19,486 bases of DNA from an uncultured bacterium (GTDB lineage: Bacteria > Patescibacteriota > Minisyncoccia > Phycocordibacterales > UBA918): assembly GCA_903839715.1 (NCBI GenBank), contig CAIMDH010000107.1, positions 1-19,486 on the forward strand, in the 5' to 3' direction. The position numbers and the translations under genes are program-made. The notes under the pieces were generated by a model. The model had not been told where the DNA came from. It saw nothing but the letters and a program-made list of their open reading frames with translations, and did not search any database. Shown here piece by piece: positions 8,932 through 16,226 of the stretch (the stretch's first letter is position 1; each line of letters starts with the position of its first letter).

Positions 8932-9627
8932 CTAGATATTAGTTACTACAAATGACTTACCGCCATAGCCATAATCGGAAAACTCTCGTACAGATATTGT
9001 CGGATAGGTTTGAAGAAAAGTACGTAAAGCGCCGCTGGTGCCTAAGCCCTCATCACCTTTATAAGCGAAATAATCATCAAGGATAATAATAGAACCTTTT
9101 TGTAGAATTGGACGAACATACTCCAAAGCAACAACTGAAGGGTGCATCAAGTCACAGTCAATAAATACTATTGCACACATATTATTTCCGTAAATATTCT
9201 TAGACTCAGGAGATGTGGTGGTCTCTTCAAAATAGCCTTTGATGAGTTTTACGCTAGGAAATTTATGAAATCTTTTTTGAGCCTTTTCATATGAGCTTAC
9301 AAAATCGCCTTCTTTAAAATACGGATGCTTGTCTTTATCGTCAAAATATTTAAACCCATCATCAAAAGAATCAAACCCGTAAAAGTGTCTTTCAAACTTA
9401 CTTTTAATTTTTTGGTGAGATTTAACTGCAGCGTACAGAGAAGTGCCCTCGTAAATACCAAACTCGAAGTAATCGCCCTCTAAACCCTCTAGTTCACAAT
9501 GCCACATCGCTTTTTTTATCATCTCTATTTTTCCAAGATTGTGCATGATGGACGGATGAAGCGACGTCTGCATGTTTACGACTAAGTTTTGGATAAAACT
9601 AAGCTTTTTTGCGAGTTCGAATAACAT
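8932..9627 (-). CDS. TylF/MycF-like SAM-dependent sugar O-methyltransferase
   Basis: A 231-residue protein with the macrocin O-methyltransferase (TylF) pattern: EFGIYEG (55-61) as SAM motif I, FYGFDSFDDGF (82-92), GYFEET (131-136), the metal-binding DCD (157-159) in FIDCDLMHPS, and DDY (184-186) in IILDDYFAYKGDEG. TylF and MycF methylate sugar hydroxyls on macrolides in a Mg2+-dependent way; homologues in polysaccharide clusters are assumed to methylate glycans. Length is typical. No signal peptide or membrane span is seen. It sits 14 nt after the GtrA-like gene and 30 nt before the DPM1-like gene. The target may be fucose or another residue of the repeat; the sequence does not say which. Confidence 0.88.
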   Translation of the reverse strand: MLFELAKKLSFIQNLVVNMQTSLHPSIMHNLGKIEMIKKAMWHCELEGLEGDYFEFGIYEGTSLYAAVKSHQKIKSKFERHFYGFDSFDDGFKYFDDKDKHPYFKEGDFVSSYEKAQKRFHKFPSVKLIKGYFEETTTSPESKNIYGNNMCAIVFIDCDLMHPSVVALEYVRPILQKGSIIILDDYFAYKGDEGLGTSGALRTFLQTYPTISVREFSDYGYGGKSFVVTNI

Positions 9628-9641
9628 ATATAGTATAAGAT

Positions 9642-10043
9642 TTATTGATTACGAAAATGAGTGAAAAACTTTTTGACACCTAGATAGTTCACAAAAGTTG
9701 AAATACATAATGCACCAAACACTGCTATATTGACATCTTTTAGAAGTATAAACAATCCTTGGTTAAATAATGTGTGAACTATGATTAGAAATAGATAGAG
9801 TACCCCATAATAACTGAGGTGTTTTAGAGACATGGTGTGTGTGCGGTTAAAGTTTAGTCGGGAATTTAACAGGTAGTTGAATACTACCGCCACTGCGGAA
9901 GCTGATGATTTGGCAAGCAGCATAGGCCAACCGAGTGACAGAAGGAAAATGTACAGTAGATAGTCAAAAAGGGCGGTTGTGATACCGATGCAAAAAAATA
10001 TAGCAAAATTCTTTGTAAGAAAATAAGAAATAAAAGTTTTCAT
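9642..10043 (-). CDS. GtrA family membrane protein
   Basis: A 133-residue protein with four hydrophobic spans (about 12-30, 35-57, 76-98 and 103-121). It carries the GtrA-type core KNFAIFFCIGITTALFDY (11-28), the NYLLNSRLNF stretch (56-65) and a second half ending in NYLGVKKFFTHF. GtrA proteins are proposed to flip undecaprenyl-phosphate-linked sugars or assist their transfer. I start the gene at the ATG at 10043, because the frame upstream of it only shadows the nucleotidyltransferase gene, whose TAA at 10045-10047 is one base away. This gives the normal family length and a tight TAA-A-ATG junction. Its likely partners are the DPM1-like GT2 and the GT-C-like protein downstream. Confidence 0.88.
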   Translation of the reverse strand: MKTFISYFLTKNFAIFFCIGITTALFDYLLYIFLLSLGWPMLLAKSSASAVAVVFNYLLNSRLNFNRTHTMSLKHLSYYGVLYLFLIIVHTLFNQGLFILLKDVNIAVFGALCISTFVNYLGVKKFFTHFRNQ

Positions 10044-10044
10044 T

Positions 10045-10848
10045 TTATATGTTTGAGAAAAAGCGTTTCCAGGCATTTTCTTGAGGGTGTCCGATGGAGT
10101 GTTGATGCTCGCGCAGGTCATAGAGATGCAGGTCTTCAGGTTTGCCCCAACTGACATATAGATCGACTGGAAAGATAACACTCTTCTTGCCGAGTTTTTG
10201 CATGAAGATAGGCATAGAGTCGACGTAGAATTCATTGTTGATACGGTAGCTTTCTTCCACCATTTTGGCGTACGCAGCACGGAAGTCACTGGCCCGACGG
10301 AACCAAAAAGTGGCAACCACCGCATGATCATTAAATGGTGTATCTGATACTGGTACCTTAACCGACATATTAGTGATAGTTTGTTCGTCTTCAGCGAGCT
10401 TCACCCAACCCCAGGCGGTTGGTTTCTTCGTGAGCAGTTCGTTCTTGGTAAAAGTCCACACAATGCAGTCGATGTCAGGCTCAGCCCTTAGGGCCGCAAA
10501 CTTTGCTTCGTCAAAAAGGAAGGTGTTATCACAGGCACTTATAAAAACTTCTTCGTCATCAGGCACGCCCTGAAGCCCTAGAAGGCAGGTAGTGGCTTGC
10601 CCTGCGGTAGTTTCGGAGATTTCGATAATTCTAGCGTCGGGGCTAGCTTTTTTTATTACTTCATCAATGGCGAATTCTTTGATATGTTCGCTTCGTACAA
10701 CGCAAACTGTCTCTGACGCTTTTGGTAGGCGCTTAATAACTTGTGCAATCATCGGTAGTCCAGATACAGGGATGAGGGGTTTGGGAAGGAGATACCCCTC
10801 CTGCGCAAAACGTGAGCCGAGTCCAGCCATCGGAATAATGTGAATCAT
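10045..10848 (-). CDS. Sugar-phosphate nucleotidyltransferase-like protein (second of two paralogues)
   Basis: A 267-residue NTP-transferase with GLGSRF (9-14), the G-x-G-x-R nucleotide loop, and PKPLI (22-26) with the conserved Lys, then TAGQA (81-85), CDN (106-108) as the metal-binding Asp strand, and SWGKPEDL near residues 238-245. The family transfers a nucleotidyl group from an NTP to a sugar phosphate or related phosphate. Neither nucleotide nor substrate can be read from the sequence. It resembles the adjacent upstream gene in loop, PKPLI and WGxPEDL motifs, so the pair probably arose by duplication and diverged. The gap to that gene is 2 nt and to GtrA 1 nt. The substrate is probably the product of the kinase/aldolase block, which is inference from neighbours. 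Confidence 0.85.
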   Translation of the reverse strand: MIHIIPMAGLGSRFAQEGYLLPKPLIPVSGLPMIAQVIKRLPKASETVCVVRSEHIKEFAIDEVIKKASPDARIIEISETTAGQATTCLLGLQGVPDDEEVFISACDNTFLFDEAKFAALRAEPDIDCIVWTFTKNELLTKKPTAWGWVKLAEDEQTITNMSVKVPVSDTPFNDHAVVATFWFRRASDFRAAYAKMVEESYRINNEFYVDSMPIFMQKLGKKSVIFPVDLYVSWGKPEDLHLYDLREHQHSIGHPQENAWKRFFSNI

Positions 10849-10850
10849 GG

Positions 10851-11741
10851 TTAAGTATTGGTAATTATAACTTCTTTCCAGTACGTATAACTTTTCTTGT
10901 ATTCAAGGGACTCTGGAGAGTAGGGAATCGTGACTAAAGACTCACGGCTGGTTGGGATGTCGGTGTGATGCTTTACTAAATTAAGGTCGTGATGGATAAG
11001 ACGTGACCACGCTTCGTATTCTTCAAGGTCTTCTGGTGTGCCCCATTGCATAAAATGTGTGACGGGTGGTACAGACACGGGTAGGTTGTCTTCTAATAGA
11101 TAGGGATACAACATACTGACGTAATACTCTCCATTCAGAGTATTTTGTTCGGCTATCATTTTGGCACTATATTTTTTTAGAATGGCGCCAGAAGAAAAAT
11201 AATAGATGCCACTGGAGTGGAGCGAGTCTTCGGGATTTGGAGTGAAGCAGTGCTTTTCTTGGATAGCAGTCATCATGCCTGATTTGTCAGCTTGAATTCC
11301 CGCATAGAGATTGCGTCTAAGTAAGTGTGGGTGAAAACCGGTATAGGCTGGTACGGCTCCAGCAAAATCTTTAGCAGCAGCTTTTGTTTGAAATGCTTTA
11401 AAATCCCAGCGTTGTGTAAAGTCACAGTAGCTGACTATGACATCTTTATCATCAGGAAGAGTATCAAATGCATAGGTAAGGGCATGTACTGGGCCAAGTT
11501 TTTGGCTGGTGATACTAATGATAGTTGCATTTGGTCGGAGAGAGATCAGTACCTCTCTCATGGGGGTGTTGGTTAGGTGGTCCTCGTTGCAAATAAATGT
11601 GACATCTTGAACTTCAGGAAACATGTCGAGCACGTGGGCGATGATTGGCTTACCTTCTACTACAATAAGTGGCTTGGGAGCTGTATATCCGGCAGAGATA
11701 AAGCGGCTTCCTAAGCCGGACATGGGAACGATGAGTTTCAT
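10851..11741 (-). CDS. Sugar-phosphate nucleotidyltransferase-like protein (first of two paralogues)
   Basis: A 296-residue NTP-transferase with GLGSRF (9-14), PKPLI (22-26), KLGPVHAL (81-88) and YCDFTQRWDF (105-114), where D107 is in the metal-binding position, and QWGTPEDLEEYEAW late in the protein. The WGTPEDL motif and the small-residue GPVHA loop are typical of nucleotidyltransferases found in capsule clusters. It differs from the next gene at the substrate loops (GPVHA against AGQAT, CDF against CDN), so the two probably use different substrates or form a catalytic/regulatory pair. It sits 2 nt after the GDPD-like gene and 2 nt before its paralogue. Product and nucleotide remain unassigned. 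The protein is cytoplasmic. Confidence 0.85.
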   Translation of the reverse strand: MKLIVPMSGLGSRFISAGYTAPKPLIVVEGKPIIAHVLDMFPEVQDVTFICNEDHLTNTPMREVLISLRPNATIISITSQKLGPVHALTYAFDTLPDDKDVIVSYCDFTQRWDFKAFQTKAAAKDFAGAVPAYTGFHPHLLRRNLYAGIQADKSGMMTAIQEKHCFTPNPEDSLHSSGIYYFSSGAILKKYSAKMIAEQNTLNGEYYVSMLYPYLLEDNLPVSVPPVTHFMQWGTPEDLEEYEAWSRLIHHDLNLVKHHTDIPTSRESLVTIPYSPESLEYKKSYTYWKEVIITNT

Positions 11742-11743
11742 AG

Positions 11744-12379
11744 TTAGTCACTAGTATACAAACTTTCCCAAGTTTCTGCATGGGAAAGAGCGGTCATGAC
11801 TGCGGTAGGGGTAAAGTTTAGAGTTTTCATTTGCGTGGCGTAGTGTGGAATATCATCAGGACGTCCCCAGCGCTCTGGACATACCAAGCAGGTCTTAAAG
11901 GGGGTGAGTCTGGCTACTGTGTCGGTATTTAGTGGCAGGCGGGTATTAGTGTCAATCCAAACCCAGTCTAGTAGTGGCTGCCCGTCTCTTGTCTGCGCTT
12001 CTACCGCTTCAATTGGCTCCGCTTCGCTGTAGCGGACAGCAATCTGACGGATACCTTCTTTTCTCGTTGCACAATAGAGGTAGGGGAATTCAACATCTAA
12101 AAGAAAATAGTTTGTGATGTTGTATTTGGCAGCAAGACGGAGTATTTCACTTTCGTACCCAGCTTCCTTGGTATTAAAAATAATTCCACCAGTAATACCG
12201 AGTTGTTGGTAACTTGCTAGATAGTCTTCGAGTGCGTCATAGGTGCCAACGTCTGTAAGTGGATCGTGACTAAGAAGAAGCTGATTACCAAAACCACGAA
12301 TATCAATCTCCACGCCGTACTTGGTTGGGATACTGGAAAGCTTTTCAATGGTATTTACTCGATGGATGTAGATGTGCAT
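11744..12379 (-). CDS. Small GDPD-like phosphodiesterase (PLC/GDPD TIM-barrel superfamily)
   Basis: A 211-residue protein keeping the catalytic pattern of glycerophosphodiester phosphodiesterases: H6-R7 in IHRVNT, E24 and D26 in VEIDIRG, and H38-D39 in LLLSHDP. A later NTKE (about 69-72) sits where the family often has its Glu/Lys motif. The family hydrolyses glycerophosphodiesters using a metal. The protein is shorter than the usual 240-plus residues and has no signal peptide, so it acts in the cytoplasm. It lies between the kinase/aldolase fusion (6 nt away) and two nucleotidyltransferases (2 nt away), which suggests a role in making or editing a phosphate-linked building block rather than phospholipid salvage; that is inference. 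Motif agreement is good, but substrate and direction are unknown. Confidence 0.7.
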   Translation of the reverse strand: MHIYIHRVNTIEKLSSIPTKYGVEIDIRGFGNQLLLSHDPLTDVGTYDALEDYLASYQQLGITGGIIFNTKEAGYESEILRLAAKYNITNYFLLDVEFPYLYCATRKEGIRQIAVRYSEAEPIEAVEAQTRDGQPLLDWVWIDTNTRLPLNTDTVARLTPFKTCLVCPERWGRPDDIPHYATQMKTLNFTPTAVMTALSHAETWESLYTSD

Positions 12380-12385
12380 ACGTTG

Positions 12386-15300
12386 TTAGGCGATAATTTT
12401 TTGACGATATTTTTCACTTTCCAAACTGGCGATGAACTCACCTTCGGTGGCGGGAAGTGTTTGGCGGGTAAGTTTTAGATTAGTGATGCCGTCTATGATA
12501 TAGAGCCAAGCAACAAGGGTTTCAATAAACGCCTGGGCCTCCTTATATGATACCTCATACTCAATAACCCCGCTTTCTTTATTCAGGGTTATTGGTTTAT
12601 TGTCACCGGCAAATCCAAATTTTTTACAATAAATCACTTGGTCGGGGAATAGAATTGTTTCTGTAAAAGTTGCGAGTAGGTTGACGTGATTTTTAATAAA
12701 CGTAGTGAGGTCTGCTTGGTCACTGACGAGACGACCGTCAGGGCGAGTGGTGATTGTTGTATTTGGAAAAAGCGGTGCGTGCTTCAGCCACTTCTTGATA
12801 GTGGCGTTAACAATGCGATGTTTGCCTAGGGCTTCAGCGACAGTTTTGCCACACACAATCAGCCCATGATTTTCAAGAAAGAAGGTGTCGTACGGGCGTG
12901 TTTTTAATGCTGCGCTAATAGCAAACGTGAGTGCTGCTCCTGGGGTGTGGTAGGGAATATAGGCTGCTTCAGGAAATAGTTTTTGGATGATTTGGGCACC
13001 TTCTTTGCTGCAAGTGAGTATGTTGGCGTACACCGAGTGGGTGTGAATCACTGCTGTATCGAGGATGGCGTGAAAACCAGTTTCAATCGAAGGTCGAAGC
13101 GAAGTCTCTGGTACCCCGGGAATTTTTGCTGGACTAGCAGCGACGGTTTTTTCATATTCGGTCGTCAATAGCATGGTATCAGCAATCGTGCGTGGAGAGT
13201 TAAAAAATCTGCGCACAGATACAAAATCAATACCGACGAAGCCTGAGTTTTCTTGTAATTCTTCAAGGCGTAAGCCGGAAGCTTTTACCGCCATCGTGTT
13301 GGCAGTAATTTTTACAGACACGTTTCCTCCACCACCTTGTACATTGGCGCAGTCAGAGCCAATCACTTTTGCTGCTTTCGCAATGTCAGTAAGAGGAGTA
13401 TCTCCAGCTGGTGTATTGCCTTGAGGTAGACGTTGCTGGTTATAGTGAAGAGATTCGAGGATGTAGTACGAGACAAATAACTGCATGATACCGCTATGGT
13501 CGCTCGCCCAGCGTGGCTTGCTCGTGATGATGTCAGAGAATTCAGGAATAAGAAAATAAGAAAGATGTTCAATGACATTTTCAGAAACAGTCCCGGTCAA
13601 GCTTAGTATTTGGTGTCGGTCAGTAAAGGTGTGTTCAATGTTGACGTATGTGGCGAGCACCTCAAGTAACGGTTCAAGATTTATGGTGTTGTCGCAAGTT
13701 ATTTCTAGATATACCGCTGGTTCAAAGTCGGTACCAATCAGATTGTCAGTTAAGTTGACGAGAGACTTTAGAGAAAAAGTTATATCAGCATACTTTTCTT
13801 GCACGGTGATATATTCTTCTGCATCATGTTTTCGTGAGGTGAGTTGGGATAGAACTTTTTCTCGGGTGTAGCCTCGTTCCAAAACGTCACGCCTAAGCTT
13901 CCAGTGCGTACGCAGTTGTTCCTCGGGCTTGATAAATATCTTAAGGTCAAGCGCCTTTTGCATGTGGGTAAGAAAAAACGAATGGAGCCCCTCAAATATG
14001 ACTAGGGTTTTTGATTCGAGTTTCTCGGGAATAGTGAAGGTACCAGTATGATGATCGTAGTGTCGACGGTAAATGTCATCTCCTTGTTGAAGGGAAAGAG
14101 CGTTGGTTAAGTCGGCGTGTAACTGATTGGCTCGGGGATCTAGGTGGGTAAATTTTTGCCACATTTCATCACCACGTTCCCATTTGTGCATGGCGTCGCC
14201 GGCAACAAATGCTACCTGTTTGTCACCAAAAAGGTCTTTTATATGCGTAGCCAAAGTACTCTTACCGCTACCAGAATCGCCGGCGATGCCGATGAGGTAG
14301 GGCATGTTGTAGAGCTTTTGCTTTTTGCTTTCTTCTACACCGCGCCGGTATAGCCAGAGGACATTTATAAATAAACTAGCTTGTAAGAAGCTTAAAGCCA
14401 AGTTACTTACTAAGTCAGCATCAAATCCGGCTTGGCTAATTAGAGTGTAGAGGTTGGGTAGGGAAGCGATTGTTGGTGCCAGAGTACTAAAGATAGAAAA
14501 ATAATCAGAGTCTGGGACAAGAGCGAAGTAAATGAAATATGCAATACTGAGAATCACAAAAGGTAATTTTGAAAATTTTTCATTTTTCACGTAGAAGTAA
14601 ATGAAGAAAGGTAGTATCCAGTAATACCAGCCTTGCATCGGGGGAATGCCGAGTGTCAAAATACCAAAACTAAATCCTAAAAACATAACAAAGGTGTCAC
14701 GGTTGAGACGAGTGAAAGTGAGAGAGTGTAAAAACAATAGTGTGAAGGCAAAAGGTATTAAGTAGAGTAGTCGCTCGTCACCAAGGGCAACTTTTAGATC
14801 AAAAATTTTCCCTTGCTCGCGATTTTCAAACACAATACTAAGGAAGGCAGGGGAAAGCAGCTGCAGATTATTTATCAATAAAAATACCAGTGCAGGAATG
14901 GTCGCCAATGCTCCGATATATGCTGCGGAAACTCGACGACGCCAGAGGTACACAATAGTAAAAGGTAAGAGTATGATGATGTGAAATTTGGTAGCAATAG
15001 CAGCTCCGAGAAAGATAAAGGCATACCACCAGCGCTCTTTGAAGAGAAAATAAAGAAAAACAAATGTCAGTGCAATAGGTATTGCGTCTAGTTGACTATG
15101 AAGATAGTTGATATAAAAAAGTATTGGAGAGAGCCAATATAGCCAAAGTAATTCAGTGTGTTTATTTTTAAGCCAACGTGAGAGTACGACTAAAATCGCA
15201 ATGTCCGCAGCAAGTATTGGAAGATGAAATAACAGTAAGTCACCATTAGTGGCGGTAAAAATATCAGCATTTAAAAGCGGGCTAAAAAGCACTCCAAAAA

Positions 15301-15565
15301 ATGACAATATATAGAGCATTAATTGTGGATAAGGGAAAACTTCTAGAATCCCACTCTGGAAAAAGAATTGATATGGGTCCTGACCTTCATGTAGGGCAAA
15401 GTATTTAAGGAAAGGCGTAGTTAAATATGTGAAGTTGATTCCTGCAAAAAAAGTAGCTGCAAAAATTTTTGCAACGAGTCCAAAAATAAAAAGTGGTGAA
15501 GCGAGCAGGGTTAGTTTAAATGCACCTGTTTTATCGTAAAGGAGTTGTTTGATTTTGTGTGCCAT
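12386..15565 (-). CDS. Three-part fusion: GT-C membrane glycosyltransferase / uridine-kinase-like kinase / class II aldolase
   Basis: A single 1059-residue frame. Residues 1-420 are polytopic and GT-C-like: GQDPY (61-65), FPYP (77-80), HSQLD (156-160) and TKFH (192-195) in the pattern of PIG-M/GT87-type mannosyltransferases. Residues 421-605 are a P-loop kinase of the uridine kinase/phosphoribulokinase family: GDSGSGKS (429-436), VIFEGLHSF (522-530), RRDVLERG (558-565), and ADITF (593-597). Residues 606-715 match nothing I recognise. Residues 720-1059 are a class II aldolase/adducin domain: GGNVS (746-750), the acidic E828 in PSIETGFH, metal-binding H841 and H843 in IHTHS, and H900 in ENHGLI; all catalytic positions of the FucA type are present. 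The ATG overlaps the HAD gene by 35 nt. Met421 could be an internal start but has no Shine-Dalgarno. Substrates are unknown. Confidence 0.85.
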   Translation of the reverse strand: MAHKIKQLLYDKTGAFKLTLLASPLFIFGLVAKIFAATFFAGINFTYLTTPFLKYFALHEGQDPYQFFFQSGILEVFPYPQLMLYILSFFGVLFSPLLNADIFTATNGDLLLFHLPILAADIAILVVLSRWLKNKHTELLWLYWLSPILFYINYLHSQLDAIPIALTFVFLYFLFKERWWYAFIFLGAAIATKFHIIILLPFTIVYLWRRRVSAAYIGALATIPALVFLLINNLQLLSPAFLSIVFENREQGKIFDLKVALGDERLLYLIPFAFTLLFLHSLTFTRLNRDTFVMFLGFSFGILTLGIPPMQGWYYWILPFFIYFYVKNEKFSKLPFVILSIAYFIYFALVPDSDYFSIFSTLAPTIASLPNLYTLISQAGFDADLVSNLALSFLQASLFINVLWLYRRGVEESKKQKLYNMPYLIGIAGDSGSGKSTLATHIKDLFGDKQVAFVAGDAMHKWERGDEMWQKFTHLDPRANQLHADLTNALSLQQGDDIYRRHYDHHTGTFTIPEKLESKTLVIFEGLHSFFLTHMQKALDLKIFIKPEEQLRTHWKLRRDVLERGYTREKVLSQLTSRKHDAEEYITVQEKYADITFSLKSLVNLTDNLIGTDFEPAVYLEITCDNTINLEPLLEVLATYVNIEHTFTDRHQILSLTGTVSENVIEHLSYFLIPEFSDIITSKPRWASDHSGIMQLFVSYYILESLHYNQQRLPQGNTPAGDTPLTDIAKAAKVIGSDCANVQGGGGNVSVKITANTMAVKASGLRLEELQENSGFVGIDFVSVRRFFNSPRTIADTMLLTTEYEKTVAASPAKIPGVPETSLRPSIETGFHAILDTAVIHTHSVYANILTCSKEGAQIIQKLFPEAAYIPYHTPGAALTFAISAALKTRPYDTFFLENHGLIVCGKTVAEALGKHRIVNATIKKWLKHAPLFPNTTITTRPDGRLVSDQADLTTFIKNHVNLLATFTETILFPDQVIYCKKFGFAGDNKPITLNKESGVIEYEVSYKEAQAFIETLVAWLYIIDGITNLKLTRQTLPATEGEFIASLESEKYRQKIIA

Positions 15566-16220
15566 GGGTAATTAGAATGCTGTTTATACCAAGCGAGCTT
15601 GCTCCTTTAATATCTCGTTCATAGTTGTCTCCAATTACTACTGCGGTGTGTATATCACCATTCGCTTTTTCTAGCGCTACTAAAAAAGGCTTAGAGTCTG
15701 GCTTGTCTGCACCAACTTCTTCCGCAGTAACTAAAAAATCTATGCTTTTAGCAATATCAAGGGCTATTAGCTTTTGACATTGAATAGTGGTAGTGAGGTC
15801 AGAAACAACTATGACAGTTTTACCACTTTTGCGGCAATTCGCAAGAAAATCGTCTAAGCCAGCAACTTTTTTCATGGTTTTTATAAAAGTATCCCAGTAG
15901 ACCTTCTCTAAGTCGGGGGCGTATATGTGACCATCGGTTCGACCGAGTAGTTCAAATAACGTTTGCGCATAGAGCACTCGACTATGACTTGAGGCGTGTT
16001 TGGGAATGCGGTTTTTCACCTGCTGTTGAGCTTTTTGGTAGAGTGAGAGAAAGTCAGGTACTATACCAACGATTTTTTCTACCGCCGCTTGCATCTGTAG
16101 TAGCGCTGCGTTATGGCATGGGGTGTATTCATAACAGGTATTATCAAGATCAAGCAGAATTGTCTTGATACCAGAAGGCACCTTTATTTGAGTAAAGTCT
16201 ATTGCGGTAGTGTAGGACAT
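15531..16220 (-). CDS. HAD superfamily phosphatase/nucleotidase-like hydrolase
   Basis: A 229-residue HAD hydrolase with all four motifs: nucleophile D24 and D26 in LLDLDNT (22-28), S140-D141 in VVSDLT, K173 in ADKP, and D198 with D203 in GDNYERD. The helical cap lies between about 40 and 125. The opening LDLDNTCYEYTPCH resembles pyrimidine 5'-nucleotidase/SDT1-like and YjjG-like members, so it could act on a nucleotide or a sugar phosphate. It is next to fcl (6 nt after its stop) and overlaps the start of the large fusion gene by 35 nt, so the two are translated together. In ADP-heptose-type pathways a HAD phosphatase removes one phosphate between the kinase and nucleotidyltransferase steps; a similar role is inferred here. 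Confidence 0.85.
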   Translation of the reverse strand: MSYTTAIDFTQIKVPSGIKTILLDLDNTCYEYTPCHNAALLQMQAAVEKIVGIVPDFLSLYQKAQQQVKNRIPKHASSHSRVLYAQTLFELLGRTDGHIYAPDLEKVYWDTFIKTMKKVAGLDDFLANCRKSGKTVIVVSDLTTTIQCQKLIALDIAKSIDFLVTAEEVGADKPDSKPFLVALEKANGDIHTAVVIGDNYERDIKGASSLGINSILITHGTQNQTTPLR

Positions 16221-16226
16221 TGGCGG

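Noticed and set aside
10044..10331. Upstream extension of the GtrA frame to an ATG at 10331, giving 229 residues
   Set aside because: The extra 96 residues lie inside the nucleotidyltransferase gene in another frame and do not look like a GtrA N-terminus. ATG at 10043 gives the normal length and a TAA-A-ATG junction.
12386..15565. Splitting the large fusion into separate genes at Met421
   Set aside because: The frame is continuous, with no stop, no Shine-Dalgarno and no intergenic signal before Met421, so one gene is the simplest reading; an internal start stays possible.
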